64,000 nt of DNA from CAWIHA01 sp963835855 (GCA_963835855.1 CAWIHA010000001.1:1-64000), one strand, 5' to 3'; shown: positions 37,483 to 47,296, counted from the stretch's first letter. A program made the numbers and translations. The notes: a model not told the origin generated them from the letters alone.

Positions 37483-38517
37483 TTACGGGCGAGCGGCCGC
37501 TAGGACGCGCAAGCTTTCTGCATACGGCGCCCGAGCGATGCCGCGCTCGGTAATGATGGCCGTTACGTAACGGTTCGGGGTGACATCAAAGGCAGGGTTC
37601 TCGGCGGGGATTCCTTCGGGCGCTACAGGTACGCCGACGATGTGCGTCACCTCCCGCGGGGGGCGTTGCTCGATCGGGATCGCGGCGCCGGAAGCAAGCG
37701 AAAGATCGAGCGTCGAAATGGGCGCCGCCACGTAGAACGGCACGCCGTTCTCGTGCGCCAGCACCGCCAGCGAATACGTGCCGATTTTGTTGGCCACGTC
37801 GCCGTTCGCGGCAATACGGTCCGCGCCCACTAGGACGCACCCGATCCGGCCGGACTTAAGAAAGTGGCCCGCCATGTTATCCGTGATCAGCGTGACGGGG
37901 ACGCCGTCACGCTCGAGCTCCCAGGCGGTGAGGCGCGCGCCTTGCAGAAACGGGCGCGTCTCGCCGGCGAACACATCGACCTTCTTGCCAGCCGCGATTG
38001 CTGCGCGAACGACGCCGAGCGCGGTGCCGTAACCGGCGGTCGCGAGCGCGCCTGCGTTGCAGTGCGTCAGCACCGTCTTGCCGTCCGGAACCAGAGGCGC
38101 GCCGTGGCGGCCCATGGCCTGGTTGATCGCGATGTCCTCCGAGCGGATCTGCCGCGCCTCCGCGGCAAGCCGGCTGCGGATCTCTTCGATGGACCGGCCG
38201 CGCAAGGACTCGTAGAGGCGCTTCATCCGCTCGATCGCCCAGAAGAGGTTGACAGCGGTGGGCCGCGTGCCTGCGAGCGTCTTGCAGATCCTGGGGAACT
38301 CGGCATCCAGGCCCCGCGGATCCGCGCGCAGCACGCCGAGCGCAACGCCCATTGCCGCGGCAACACCAATCGCAGGAGCCCCGCGGATCACCATCGAGCG
38401 GATCGCTTCGGCGACCTGCCGGTAGTCGCGGCAGGTGACGTAAACCTCCTCGCGAGGCAAACGCGTCTGATCAATCATGACGACGCCGTCATCGGTCCAC
38501 TGGATTGTCTCAACCAT
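37483..38517 (-). CDS. mtnA: Methylthioribose-1-phosphate isomerase
   Basis: 344 residues from the ATG at 38517. It converts 5-methylthioribose-1-phosphate to methylthioribulose-1-phosphate in methionine salvage. Typical motifs: DYRQVAEAIRSMVIRGAPAI, GKTVLTHCNAGALATAGYGT with the catalytic Cys, VDVFAGETRPFLQGARLTAW, VLVGADRIAANGDVANKIGT with the catalytic Asp, and the C-terminal NPAFDVTPNRYVTAIITERG. The start codon shares one base with the stop of the CPBP gene (TAATG), so it is the last gene of the coupled uvrA operon. Other mtn genes are not in the window. Confidence 0.95.
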   Translation of the reverse strand: MVETIQWTDDGVVMIDQTRLPREEVYVTCRDYRQVAEAIRSMVIRGAPAIGVAAAMGVALGVLRADPRGLDAEFPRICKTLAGTRPTAVNLFWAIERMKRLYESLRGRSIEEIRSRLAAEARQIRSEDIAINQAMGRHGAPLVPDGKTVLTHCNAGALATAGYGTALGVVRAAIAAGKKVDVFAGETRPFLQGARLTAWELERDGVPVTLITDNMAGHFLKSGRIGCVLVGADRIAANGDVANKIGTYSLAVLAHENGVPFYVAAPISTLDLSLASGAAIPIEQRPPREVTHIVGVPVAPEGIPAENPAFDVTPNRYVTAIITERGIARAPYAESLRVLAAARP

Positions 38518-39290
38518 TAGTGAATTCTCAGGGATTTCTGCGCAAGAAAACCAAGGAAAAAAGTCAGATTGTACGTCGCGTGCATCACGGTGGCGGCTGC
38601 GGTCGAGCCGGAGCGGTATCGAAGCCAGCCGAATGCCGCCCCTGCGAATAGGATAACGGCGAGCCTCTGCCAGGACCACGCGTACTCAGCTCCGTGGAGC
38701 AAGGCAAACGCCAGGCCCGCCAGCAGAATCCCCGCGACCGCGCCCAGCGAGCGCACCAGCAGCGGCAGCAGCAATCCGCGAAAGGCCAGCTCCTCGCAAA
38801 GAGGCGCAAGCGTCACGCCGAAAATCAGCATCAGCGCAATCGCGAGCCGCCCTTGCATCAGCTCCTCGATCGGGGCCTTGATCTCCGGTGGATGCAGCAG
38901 CGCCAAAACCGCGGCCGAAGCCAGGGCCGTGAGCACCCCCATCCACGCAGCGTGTGAGAACTCCCGTGGCGGGCGCAGCCAGGCGAGCGATCGCCAGAAC
39001 GGCCGGTCGTATTTCAACCGGATTATCGCATGCACCGCGGCGAACCAGAGAGCCCAGAACAGGAACTGTACCGCGATCGCTACCAGCGCCTTGTTCGGCC
39101 GCCCCGGCAGCGCTGCAAACAGACCCTGCACGGCCAGGGCGGCAGCGAACAGCAACGGAAACGCCAGGAGTGTGAGGATCGACAGGTCGAGATAGCCCCA
39201 GAAGGGATACCGCTCGCGCGGGGCGGACTCCGCGACAGGGGGAGGGGTTTGTTCCTCGAGCGGCGGCTGCACTTCGTCAGGATCCGTCAT
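38517..39290 (-). CDS. CPBP-family intramembrane metalloprotease
   Basis: 257 residues with about seven membrane helices after a Pro/Glu-rich cytoplasmic tail (residues 1-30). The CPBP (Abi/CAAX) motifs are present: EELAFRGLLLP (motif 1, EExxxR), FALLHGAEYAWSW (motif 2, FxxxH) and VMHATYNLTFF (motif 3, HxxxN). These bind the metal of an intramembrane glutamate-type protease; bacterial members process membrane substrates or give bacteriocin self-immunity. The start overlaps the upstream gene's stop (ATGA, 39287-39290) and its stop overlaps the mtnA start. Substrate unknown. Confidence 0.9.
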   Translation of the reverse strand: MTDPDEVQPPLEEQTPPPVAESAPRERYPFWGYLDLSILTLLAFPLLFAAALAVQGLFAALPGRPNKALVAIAVQFLFWALWFAAVHAIIRLKYDRPFWRSLAWLRPPREFSHAAWMGVLTALASAAVLALLHPPEIKAPIEELMQGRLAIALMLIFGVTLAPLCEELAFRGLLLPLLVRSLGAVAGILLAGLAFALLHGAEYAWSWQRLAVILFAGAAFGWLRYRSGSTAAATVMHATYNLTFFLGFLAQKSLRIH

Positions 39291-40246
39291 GGATCACGCT
39301 CGACGAGGACGGCTGCGAGCAGGGGAAGCATCACTTCGTGATGCCCCGTGAGCGCGATACCTCGCCCGCCCGAACGGGCATGCGGACGCTCCAGGACGTT
39401 GACACGCGGCCGGTAATGCTCCAGGAAATCCAGGTTCACTGTGGTGAAGTTGTGGAGCGGACAGCCAAGGTTGCGCGCCACCGCGACCGCCTTCAAAAAC
39501 ACCTCGGGCATCACCACGGCTGAGCCGACGTTTAGGTACACGCCGCCGTTGCCGAGTTCGGAGACCAGCCGGCAGAACAAGCGGAAATCATGGTGGGTGG
39601 CCCGGCCGATGGCGGCGGGATCGGCGGCCGGATGCGTGTGCGGCGTGTCGGTCCCCAGCGCGACATGCACCGTGACAGGAGTTGCCGCGCGATATGCCGC
39701 GAGGAGCAGGCTCCGATCCGCATACCGGGGATCGGCGATCTCTTCCAAACGGCGGCCGAGCGCTTCGCCAATGCCGGGAGCTTCGCTGCTGCCCGCCGCG
39801 ATGGCAAGGTTCATCTCGCGCCCCGTCTCTTCGGCGGCGCCGAAGCGGCCATCGGGCAGGACCGCCTCGACCTCCTCGCTGGTCTGGCCGGCGATGGCAA
39901 CCTCGAAATCATGAATGGAGGCCGCACCGTTCATTGCGAACGCGGTCGCGAATCCGCGCCGCATCAGGTCGATCAGCACGGGCGCCAGACCGCACTTGAT
40001 CACGTGGCCGCCCAGCCCCCAGATGACCGGCTTGCGCTTCTCTCGCGCGCTCCAAATCGCATCGGCGGTGGTACGGAATGAATCGGCCGCGAGGATGTGG
40101 GGCAGCGCGTCCAGCCAGCCCGCCAGGCCTGCGCCTTTTTCGTATGGCCGCGCGAAGTCTTCGGTGCGAACCTTGCCGCCGCGCTCGCGGATAGGGATGG
40201 TGCGCAGCCCGGCAAAATCCAACGGCTCTTTTTTATACTTGCTCAC
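39287..40246 (-). CDS. Deoxyhypusine-synthase-like conserved protein
   Basis: 319 residues from the GTG at 40244-40246, which overlaps the uvrA stop (GTGA). Rossmann-like features are seen in KPVIWGLGGHVIKCGLAPVL, FAMNGAASIHDFEVAIAG and GRFGAAEETGREMNLAIAAG. These recall deoxyhypusine synthase and its bacterial relatives, which use NAD to move an aminobutyl group. The C-terminal VYLNVGSAVVMPEVFLKAVA and CPLHNFTTVNLDFLEHYRPR are strongly conserved-looking. Bacteria lack the usual eIF5A substrate, so the reaction is likely on a polyamine or another small molecule; I cannot name it. It lies between uvrA and a protease in a tightly coupled operon. Confidence 0.6.
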   Translation of the reverse strand: MSKYKKEPLDFAGLRTIPIRERGGKVRTEDFARPYEKGAGLAGWLDALPHILAADSFRTTADAIWSAREKRKPVIWGLGGHVIKCGLAPVLIDLMRRGFATAFAMNGAASIHDFEVAIAGQTSEEVEAVLPDGRFGAAEETGREMNLAIAAGSSEAPGIGEALGRRLEEIADPRYADRSLLLAAYRAATPVTVHVALGTDTPHTHPAADPAAIGRATHHDFRLFCRLVSELGNGGVYLNVGSAVVMPEVFLKAVAVARNLGCPLHNFTTVNLDFLEHYRPRVNVLERPHARSGGRGIALTGHHEVMLPLLAAVLVERDP

Positions 40247-43047
40247 GCGCGGTGCTCCGTTCCGCCGGACAATGCATCGGATGCCAGGCGCGGGCGTCCG
40301 TTGCGCAGCACTTTTGCGAGCGCCTGGCCAGTGTAGCTCTTGCGGCTGCGCATCACCTGCTCCGGCGTGCCGGCCACCACCACATGCCCGCCGGCCTCGC
40401 CTCCTTCCGGCCCAAGGTCGATGATCCAATCCGCCGTTTTGATCACGTCGAGCTGATGCTCGATCACGACCACGGTGTTCCCTAAATCCGCCAACCGTGC
40501 CAGCACACCCAGCAACTTCTTGATGTCGTCGAAGTGCAGGCCAGTCGTCGGCTCATCCAGAATGTAAAACGTCCGGCCCGTCTGCCGGCGGCTCAGCTCG
40601 CGCGCGAGCTTGATCCGCTGGGCTTCGCCGCCCGAAAGCGTGGTCGAAGACTGGCCCAGGTGAATGTAGCCCAGGCCAACGTCCACCAGCGTCTCGAGCT
40701 TCGATTGGATCAGCGGGATGTTTTCAAGCACTCCGGCCGCTTCCTCGACGGTCGCCTCCAGGATATCGGCAATCGAACAGCCTTTGTATTTTACCTGGAG
40801 CGTTTCGTAGTTGTAGCGCCGGCCGCGGCAGACGTCGCAGGTGACGTAGACGTCGGGCAGGAAATTCATTTCGATGCGTTTCAGGCCGTCGCCTTCACAC
40901 GCCTCGCAACGCCCGCCCTTGACGTTAAAGCTGAAACGGCCGGGCTTGTAACCGCGCTCGCGCGATTCGGGCAGCATGGCATACAGGTCGCGAATGGGCG
41001 TGAAGACTCCGGCATAAGTCGCTGGGTTCGACCGCGGCGTACGCCCGATCGGGGACTGATCGATCTGGATGACCTTATCGATGTGCTGGAGGCCCTCGAT
41101 GGAATCGAAGGCGCCGGGCTCTTCGCGCGAGTCATGTAGCTCGCGCATCAGCGCGCGGTACACGATATCGTTGACCAGCGTCGATTTGCCGCTGCCCGAA
41201 ACGCCTGTGATCACAATGAACGTGCCGAGCGGGAAATCCACTTCGATGTTTTTCAGGTTGTGTTCGCGGGCCCCATGGATGATGAGCCTTTTGCCATTGC
41301 CGCGGCGGCGCCCGGACGGCGGTGAGATCTCGCGAGCGCCGGAAAGGTACAAGCCGGTCAGCGAAGCCGGGTTGTGCGCGATCGCCTCCGGCGTGCCGCT
41401 CGCGACCAGGCTGCCGCCGAGCCGTCCTGCGCCCGGGCCGAGGTCAACCACGTAATCCGCGCGTTCAATCGTTTCCTGGTCGTGCTCCACAACCAGCACG
41501 GTATTGCCCATGTCGCGCAGCCGGACCAGCGTGTCGAGCAATCGCCGGTTGTCGCGTTGGTGCAAGCCGATCGAGGGCTCATCGAGCACGTAGAGCACGC
41601 CGCGCAATTTCGAGCCGATTTGCGTCGCCAGGCGGATGCGCTGGGCCTCCCCCCCGGAGAGCGTCGCGGCCGAGCGGTCCAGGCTCAAGTAGTCGAGGCC
41701 GACCGCCGCCAGAAACTCCATACGGCTCTGGATCTCTTCCAGAATGCGGCCCGCGATCTGCGCCTCGCGCCCGCTCAACTCCCATTTCCGCAGTGCGGGC
41801 AATCCACGCGCGACCGGCAGGGCGGTGAATTCAGCGATCGAGAAGCCCTTGACGAGCACCGCCAGGCTGCCCGGCTTCAGACGCTTACCTTGACAGTCCG
41901 GGCAAGTGACCGGCGACATGTAGTCCATGAGCCACTCGCGGTAGCCCTCGCCCGCCTCTTCGTAGGCGTCCTCCAGGAGCTGGAGGATTCCGGCGAAGCC
42001 GTCGCCGCCGAATAGTAACAGGTCCTGTGACTTGGAAGGGAGCTGATCGAAAGGTTCGGAGAGGTCGATCCCGAACCGCCGCGCGGCATCGTTCAGACGG
42101 TGCATCATGTAGCTCGAGGCCGCGCCCGGCCCGAGACCTCCGTCGACGAGCGGCTTGGAAAAATCCACGATCACCTTGCCGGGGTCGAACGTCCATTTGC
42201 TGCCCAGCCCGGCGCAGGTCTCGCAGGCGCCATAGGGGCTGTTGAAGGAAAAGGAGCGCGGTTCGAGCACCGGAACACTGGTGCCGCAGTTGGGACACGC
42301 CAGCTTCTGCGAATAGAGGCGGTCTTCGCCGTTTACTACCGCCACGATCACGAGCCCGTTCGCAAGTTTTGTGGCTGTCTCGATCGAAGCTTCAAGCCGC
42401 TTTTCGATGCCCGGCTTCACCAGCACGCGATCCACGACCACCTCGATGGTGTGATTGCGCCGCCTGTCCAGCACGATGAGCTCGTCGAGCGAGCGCAGCA
42501 CGCCGTCGATACGGGCGCGTAGAAAGCCTTGGCGCACCAGCGTTTCGAGGTCCTTTTTGTACTCGCCTTTGCGCCCGCGAACGACGGGCGCCAGGATCAT
42601 CACGCGCTGGTCCCCCTTGAGCGCCATCACCTGGCGCAGGATCTGCTCGGTGGTCTGCTTTGAAATCTCCTGGCCGCACTCGGGGCAGTGGGGCACGCCG
42701 ACGGAAGAGTAAAGCAGCCGGAGATAGTCGTAGATTTCAGTGATGGTGCCGACTGTGGAACGCGGGCTGCGGTTCGTAGTCTTCTGTTCGATCGAGATGG
42801 CCGGGCTCAGGCCGTCGATGGAGTCCACTTCCGGGCGTTCCATCTGATCCAAGAATTGCCGGGCGTAAGGCGAGAGAGTCTCGACATAGCGGCGCTGGCC
42901 CTCTGCATAGATCGTGTCGAAAGCGAGAGATGATTTGCCCGAACCGCTCAGGCCCGTAATCACTGTGAACGCGTTGCGCGGGATCTCGATGTCGATGTTC
43001 TTCAAGTTGTGCTGCCGCGCCCCGTGGACGGTGATACGGTCGAGCAT
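40243..43047 (-). CDS. uvrA: Excinuclease ABC subunit A
   Basis: 934 residues, normal length. It is the damage-recognition ATPase of nucleotide excision repair. Two ABC cassettes: Walker A GLSGSGKSSLAFDTIYAEGQ near the N-terminus and GVSGSGKSTLVNDIVYRALM in the C-terminal half. Signatures are LSGGEAQRIRLATQIGSKLR and LSGGEAQRIKLARELSRRQT. Zinc modules are VPHCPECGQEI, KLACPNCGTSVP, SPYGACETCAGLG, CPDCQGKRLKPG and GGRCEACEGDGLKRIEMNFL. It is the first gene of a four-gene overlapping operon (uvrA, deoxyhypusine-synthase-like, CPBP protease, mtnA). Confidence 0.97.
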   Translation of the reverse strand: MLDRITVHGARQHNLKNIDIEIPRNAFTVITGLSGSGKSSLAFDTIYAEGQRRYVETLSPYARQFLDQMERPEVDSIDGLSPAISIEQKTTNRSPRSTVGTITEIYDYLRLLYSSVGVPHCPECGQEISKQTTEQILRQVMALKGDQRVMILAPVVRGRKGEYKKDLETLVRQGFLRARIDGVLRSLDELIVLDRRRNHTIEVVVDRVLVKPGIEKRLEASIETATKLANGLVIVAVVNGEDRLYSQKLACPNCGTSVPVLEPRSFSFNSPYGACETCAGLGSKWTFDPGKVIVDFSKPLVDGGLGPGAASSYMMHRLNDAARRFGIDLSEPFDQLPSKSQDLLLFGGDGFAGILQLLEDAYEEAGEGYREWLMDYMSPVTCPDCQGKRLKPGSLAVLVKGFSIAEFTALPVARGLPALRKWELSGREAQIAGRILEEIQSRMEFLAAVGLDYLSLDRSAATLSGGEAQRIRLATQIGSKLRGVLYVLDEPSIGLHQRDNRRLLDTLVRLRDMGNTVLVVEHDQETIERADYVVDLGPGAGRLGGSLVASGTPEAIAHNPASLTGLYLSGAREISPPSGRRRGNGKRLIIHGAREHNLKNIEVDFPLGTFIVITGVSGSGKSTLVNDIVYRALMRELHDSREEPGAFDSIEGLQHIDKVIQIDQSPIGRTPRSNPATYAGVFTPIRDLYAMLPESRERGYKPGRFSFNVKGGRCEACEGDGLKRIEMNFLPDVYVTCDVCRGRRYNYETLQVKYKGCSIADILEATVEEAAGVLENIPLIQSKLETLVDVGLGYIHLGQSSTTLSGGEAQRIKLARELSRRQTGRTFYILDEPTTGLHFDDIKKLLGVLARLADLGNTVVVIEHQLDVIKTADWIIDLGPEGGEAGGHVVVAGTPEQVMRSRKSYTGQALAKVLRNGRPRLASDALSGGTEHRA

Positions 43048-43416
43048 AGACAGGTATGACTACAAAACTCCAATTATTAATTGTCTCGCGAGCCATGGGA
43101 AGGGGTCAAACCGCGTTGGCAGCAACCCAGGTTTCCCGGTCCGTATCCAGTTGATCGTGCGCTGGTTAATCGTGCTAGGCGAGCGTTGCGCGGGGGCCAG
43201 TGCCGCCTCTCGTTTGCGGTCCGAGTGGTCCTAGCAGCGGCCAGCCAAGGACCGGCGGGCGCACTATCAGGCAGCAGAAATTAGAACCTGAATACCCTAA
43301 CGTGCGTGGAACCCATCGTCCTTTAGTAATGTGACGTACCAGGACTGAAACTCTTCCGGATTTCCCACTCCACTATTGACCTGTGATGTACACACCTCTA
43401 GATTAAAGAGGAGTTT
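43048..43416. other. Divergent intergenic region between uvrA and the PilZ gene
   Basis: About 370 bases. On the plus strand TTGACC (43376-43381), a 17-base spacer and TAGATT (43399-43404) form a possible promoter for the PilZ gene, though the transcript would start almost inside the ribosome binding site. No LexA-type box (CTG-N10-CAG or GAAC-N4-GTTC) was seen next to uvrA. No gene. Confidence 0.4.
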
Positions 43417-43746
43417 GTGGTAGAACAACGCAGAGCGAAAAGATTCGAGATCAAGTTGCCGCTGAAGCTGGTCCGCAACGGGATACGGCCGCTGTCAGGC
43501 ATGGGAGAAACCAGGAACCTCAGTTCGGGTGGCGTGTTGTTTTTCACAGACACCATGATCGACATTGGCGAGCCGATCGAATATGTGATCACGCTGCGTC
43601 CCGAAGCCGGCATTAGCGTGAATCTGCATTGCCTTGGCAAGGTGATCCGGCTGGAAGTCCCCATTTCTGAGTGGCAGGATCCCACCCGGCCGTTCCGGGT
43701 TGCCGCGACCCTGGAACGCTACGAATTCATTCGTCCGAAATCGTAG
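43417..43746 (+). CDS. PilZ-domain protein
   Basis: 109 residues, a single PilZ domain. The c-di-GMP contact motifs are present as QRRAKRFEI (RxxxR, residues 4-8) and NLSSGGVLFFTD (DxSxxG-type, with Asn for Asp). The rest is the six-stranded barrel (RPFRVAATLERYEFIRP). Stand-alone PilZ proteins are cytoplasmic c-di-GMP receptors controlling motility or exopolysaccharide. The start is GTG with AGAGGAG three bases upstream. It precedes the helicase gene by about 140 bases on the same strand, but no functional link is evident. Confidence 0.88.
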   Translation: MVEQRRAKRFEIKLPLKLVRNGIRPLSGMGETRNLSSGGVLFFTDTMIDIGEPIEYVITLRPEAGISVNLHCLGKVIRLEVPISEWQDPTRPFRVAATLERYEFIRPKS

Positions 43747-43889
43747 ATCCGCGTAAGACTCCCGTGCGATGAGAGCTGACGTGTCTTTTGGGTTGCGGGT
43801 GCGCCCGCCCTACTCTCACCCCGGGTGTGCCGGCCGTTTGCCAATGGCCCGCCATCGGTTATACTGGAGAGCAAAGAAAAGGCGAAACC

Positions 43890-46241
43890 ATGGATTCCCA
43901 TCCTTTGCTCGGTTTTCCCGATGCAGCGCCGGAACTGGTCCTGACACGGCCCGCCGGCCTGGAATCGGCGCTGGCGCACCTCGAGACGCTCAGAAGCGAT
44001 CCCGGTTCCACGATCAGGGCCATTCGCCATCAACCGGCGCGGCCCGGTGAATTCGCGGACATCCCCAACGCCGCCCACGCCGCCTTACGCCAAGCCCTGG
44101 AGCGGCAGGGCATCGAGCGTCTCTACAGTCACCAGGCGCGGGCGTTCGAGCTGGTTGCGGCGGGCAAGAATGTTGTCGTCGTCACGCCCACCGCGAGCGG
44201 GAAAACCCTCTGCTACAACCTGCCCGTCCTCAACTGCCTGCTTTCGGAGCCGCAGGCGCGCGCGATGTACCTTTTCCCGACCAAAGCGCTCGCCGAAGAT
44301 CAGCTCCACGAGCTGCAGCAGGCCATCGACGGCATGGGCTCAGACATTCGTGCGTTCACCTACGACGGCGACACGCCCCAGGATGCCCGGAAGGCCATCC
44401 GCGAGCGCGCCAACATCGTCCTGACCAATCCGGACATGTTGCACAGCGGCATCCTGCCGCACCACACGCGCTGGGCGAAGCTGTTCGAGAACTTACGCTA
44501 CTTCGTCATCGACGAGCTGCACTGCTGCCGCGGCGTTTACGGCAGCCATTTGGCCAATATCGTCCGGCGTCTGAAGCGGATCTGCGAGTTTTACGGCTCA
44601 GCGCCGCAGTTCATTTGCTCGTCGGCAACCATCGCCAACCCGCGCGAGCTCGCCCAGGCGCTCACCGAAGAGCCCTTCGAGCTCATTGACCGCAGTGGCG
44701 CGCCAGCCGGGGAGAAGTACTTCATTTTCTACAACCCGCCGTTTGTGAACCGCCAGCTCGGCATTCGCCGCAGTTACCTGCACGAAGCCAAGCGTGTCAC
44801 CCTCGATTTTCTCGAACGGCGCTTGCAGACTTTGGTATTCGCCAACAGCCGGCTCGCCACCGAGGTGCTGGTCACGTACTTGAAGGATTCAGCCGGACGG
44901 CTGGGGCAGGAAGCCGTGCGCGGCTATCGGGGCGGGTACCTGCCGCGCGAACGGCGCGAGATCGAGCGCAAGCTGCGCGATGCGGACATCCGCTGCGTGG
45001 TGGCGACGAACGCGCTCGAGCTGGGAATCGATATTGGCTCTCTCGATGCGGTGGTGATGGCGGGGTATCCGGGCACGATCGCCTCGACCTGGCAGCGCGC
45101 GGGGCGGTCCGGCCGGCGGCAGGCGGCCTCGGCGGCAGTGCTGGTCGCTTCGAGCGCGCCGCTCGATCAGTACATCGTCGAGCACCCGGAATATTTCTTC
45201 GGCTGCTCGCCGGAGCAGGCCCACATCAACCCGGACAACCTCGAAATCCTGATCAACCACCTGAAGTGCGCGGCCTTCGAGCTGCCGGTCCGCGATGGCG
45301 AGAAGTTCGGGCCGCACGATACCGCCGAGCTTTGCCGGTTCCTGGATGAGCTGGGCGTGCTGCATCACTCGGCAGGCGCGTGGCACTGGACCTCGGATAC
45401 CTACCCGGCCGACGCCATCAGCCTGCGATCGGTAACGAGCGACAATTTCGTCGTCGTCGACACGACGGGCGAGCCGAAGACGATCGCCCACGTCGATTTC
45501 CCCTCTGCGTTGACCACTCTGCACGAAAAAGCCATCTACCTGCACGAAGCGCGGCAGTACCAGGTGGAGCGGTTCGATTACGAAGGCCGCAAGGCTTACG
45601 TGCGGCGCGTCGAATGCGACTATTTCACCGATGCGATCGATTACACCGAGGTGAAGGCTCTGGAGGAGTTCGAGTCGGGCGCGCTGGGCGGCGCGCGGGC
45701 GGTGCAGGGCGAGGTGCGCGTGAACCGGCAGATCGTCGGATTTAAGAAGGTGAAGTTCTACACGCTCGAGAACGTGGGCGCGGGCAACCTCTCCATGCCC
45801 GGGCAGGAGATGCACACGACGGCATTCTGGCTGCACTTCCCCGAGCCGTTCCTGGCGCGCTTCCCCGATCTTTCGGCCGCCGAAAAGCAGAACGGCCTCG
45901 CGGCGCTGGGCAACGCGCTCCGCACCGTGGCGGCGTTCCTGCTGATGTGCGATCCGCACGACCTCGGCGCCGCCTTCGGCGAGGACATCTCGCATGGGTT
46001 GAAGACGCATGAGCCCGATCTGTTCCTGTATGACAACTACGCCGGGGGCGTCGGGCTCAGCGCCCCGCTCTACCAAATGGCGCCGAAGCTGCTCGCGCAC
46101 GCGGCGGAGCTGATCGCCGGGTGCGCGTGCGAATCGGGATGCCCGAGCTGCGTTGGCCCGGTCGGCGAAATCGGCGAGCGCGGCAAGGAGGCCGCCTTGC
46201 GAATCCTGGCGGAGTTGACGGGACAACGCGGAGGAGCGTGA
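43890..46241 (+). CDS. DEAD/H-box helicase, MrfA/YprA-like (DUF1998)
   Basis: 783 residues from the ATG at 43890. Superfamily 2 core: VVVVTPTASGKTLCYNLPVL (Walker A), IDELHCCRGVYGSHLANIVR (DEVH-type box as DELH), ICSSATIANP (SAT), and the second domain with TLVFANSRLATEVLV, VVATNALELGIDIGSLDAVV and TWQRAGRSGRRQA (motif VI). A long accessory region ends in a four-Cys MZB motif, AGCACESGCPSCVGPVG. This layout is that of Bacillus MrfA, a 3'-5' DNA helicase acting in mitomycin-type damage repair with a nuclease partner (MrfB). No MrfB-like exonuclease gene lies beside it here. Confidence 0.9.
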   Translation: MDSHPLLGFPDAAPELVLTRPAGLESALAHLETLRSDPGSTIRAIRHQPARPGEFADIPNAAHAALRQALERQGIERLYSHQARAFELVAAGKNVVVVTPTASGKTLCYNLPVLNCLLSEPQARAMYLFPTKALAEDQLHELQQAIDGMGSDIRAFTYDGDTPQDARKAIRERANIVLTNPDMLHSGILPHHTRWAKLFENLRYFVIDELHCCRGVYGSHLANIVRRLKRICEFYGSAPQFICSSATIANPRELAQALTEEPFELIDRSGAPAGEKYFIFYNPPFVNRQLGIRRSYLHEAKRVTLDFLERRLQTLVFANSRLATEVLVTYLKDSAGRLGQEAVRGYRGGYLPRERREIERKLRDADIRCVVATNALELGIDIGSLDAVVMAGYPGTIASTWQRAGRSGRRQAASAAVLVASSAPLDQYIVEHPEYFFGCSPEQAHINPDNLEILINHLKCAAFELPVRDGEKFGPHDTAELCRFLDELGVLHHSAGAWHWTSDTYPADAISLRSVTSDNFVVVDTTGEPKTIAHVDFPSALTTLHEKAIYLHEARQYQVERFDYEGRKAYVRRVECDYFTDAIDYTEVKALEEFESGALGGARAVQGEVRVNRQIVGFKKVKFYTLENVGAGNLSMPGQEMHTTAFWLHFPEPFLARFPDLSAAEKQNGLAALGNALRTVAAFLLMCDPHDLGAAFGEDISHGLKTHEPDLFLYDNYAGGVGLSAPLYQMAPKLLAHAAELIAGCACESGCPSCVGPVGEIGERGKEAALRILAELTGQRGGA

Positions 46242-46417
46242 GGCAAGTCAAGTTTCCGGGTCGGGCGTTTTGCGGGCCAAGTGGCGAAACAGCGACGTGG
46301 CCGGTCGCAAGCCACTTACCAGTAGCCGACCTAACCGCCGTGCCCACTGCCCTGCGCGCTTCAAAGGCGGCGGGCACTTTACCGTAGGCGCGGCTCAACC
46401 CGCATTCTGGAGCGGGA

Positions 46418-47296
46418 ATGTTTTATACAATGTGCTCGATGGGCTCGGCTCTGGAAAACCTCAAGGTGGACGACGACGGGCTGCCCTGCTCCGAGGTGCA
46501 CCACTGGGCCGAGGACAAGTGCCGCCTTCTGGCCCTCTATGACGAGCTGTTCTCCAGCGGCATGAAGAACAAGTGGGATCAGCGGGTTTACATCGACCTC
46601 TATGCAGGAAGTGGCTTCAGCCATATCCAGGGGACTCGCAGATTTCTTAAGGGCTCGCCGATCATTGCCCTGACCGTACCCTACCCGTTCGACAAATACA
46701 TCTTCTGTGAGGAGGATGAAGAACTGTTAGCAGCCCTAACGGCCCGGTGTGGGCGACTGGCACCTCAGGCGAACGTGAGCTACATCCCTGGCAACTGCGA
46801 TGCCAAAATCGATGAGATTGGCGGGGCCATTCCCACAGGGTCAGCCGAGAACCGCGTGTTGAGCCTGTGCCTGGTAGATCCATTCGATTTCGGCATCAAA
46901 TTCGACACTTTGAAAAGGCTTTCGCGCGTCTATGTGGATTTCGTGGTGCTGCTTGCGATAGGCATGGACGCGAATCGAAACTACGATCACTACGTCGAGG
47001 GGAATTCCCCCAAGATCGATGAGGCGCTCGGGAACACCGAATGGCGAGAGCGCTGGAAGGCCGCAGGGGCACCGAGGAGCAAGTTCAGGCGGTTTCTGGC
47101 GATGGAGTTCTCGAGAAGCATGGAATCCCTCGGTTACCTTCCGACGCCTCTAGATCGCATGAAGCTGGTCAGATCGGATGAAAAGAACCTGCCACTCTAT
47201 TACCTTGCGCTGTTCTCCCGAAATGACAGGGCTCACAGGTTCTGGGATCAGGTGCTGAAGTATTCCACCGACCAAAGTGGTTTCAATTTCGAGTGA
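46418..47296 (+). CDS. tcmP: Three-Cys-motif partner protein TcmP
   Basis: 292 residues. Rossmann methyltransferase-like core: QRVYIDLYAGSGFSHIQGTR (motif I-like DLYAGSG, residues 60-66), YIFCEEDEELLAALTARCGR (acidic motif II position) and LCLVDPFDFGIKFDTLKRLS (a DPF motif IV-like site). The C-terminus (NLPLYYLALFSRNDRAHRFW) is the family's signature end. TcmP proteins were defined by being encoded next to atypical radical-SAM-like proteins with a three-Cys motif, exactly the next gene here, four bases downstream. Their biochemical role is unknown. The start at 46418 has GGAG five bases upstream; ATGs at 46430 and 46439 are alternatives. Confidence 0.85.
   Translation: MFYTMCSMGSALENLKVDDDGLPCSEVHHWAEDKCRLLALYDELFSSGMKNKWDQRVYIDLYAGSGFSHIQGTRRFLKGSPIIALTVPYPFDKYIFCEEDEELLAALTARCGRLAPQANVSYIPGNCDAKIDEIGGAIPTGSAENRVLSLCLVDPFDFGIKFDTLKRLSRVYVDFVVLLAIGMDANRNYDHYVEGNSPKIDEALGNTEWRERWKAAGAPRSKFRRFLAMEFSRSMESLGYLPTPLDRMKLVRSDEKNLPLYYLALFSRNDRAHRFWDQVLKYSTDQSGFNFE

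Noticed and set aside
44889..46226. 445-codon minus-strand open frame opposite the helicase
   Set aside because: Lies entirely antisense to conserved helicase and MZB motifs; Arg/His-rich with no recognisable fold.
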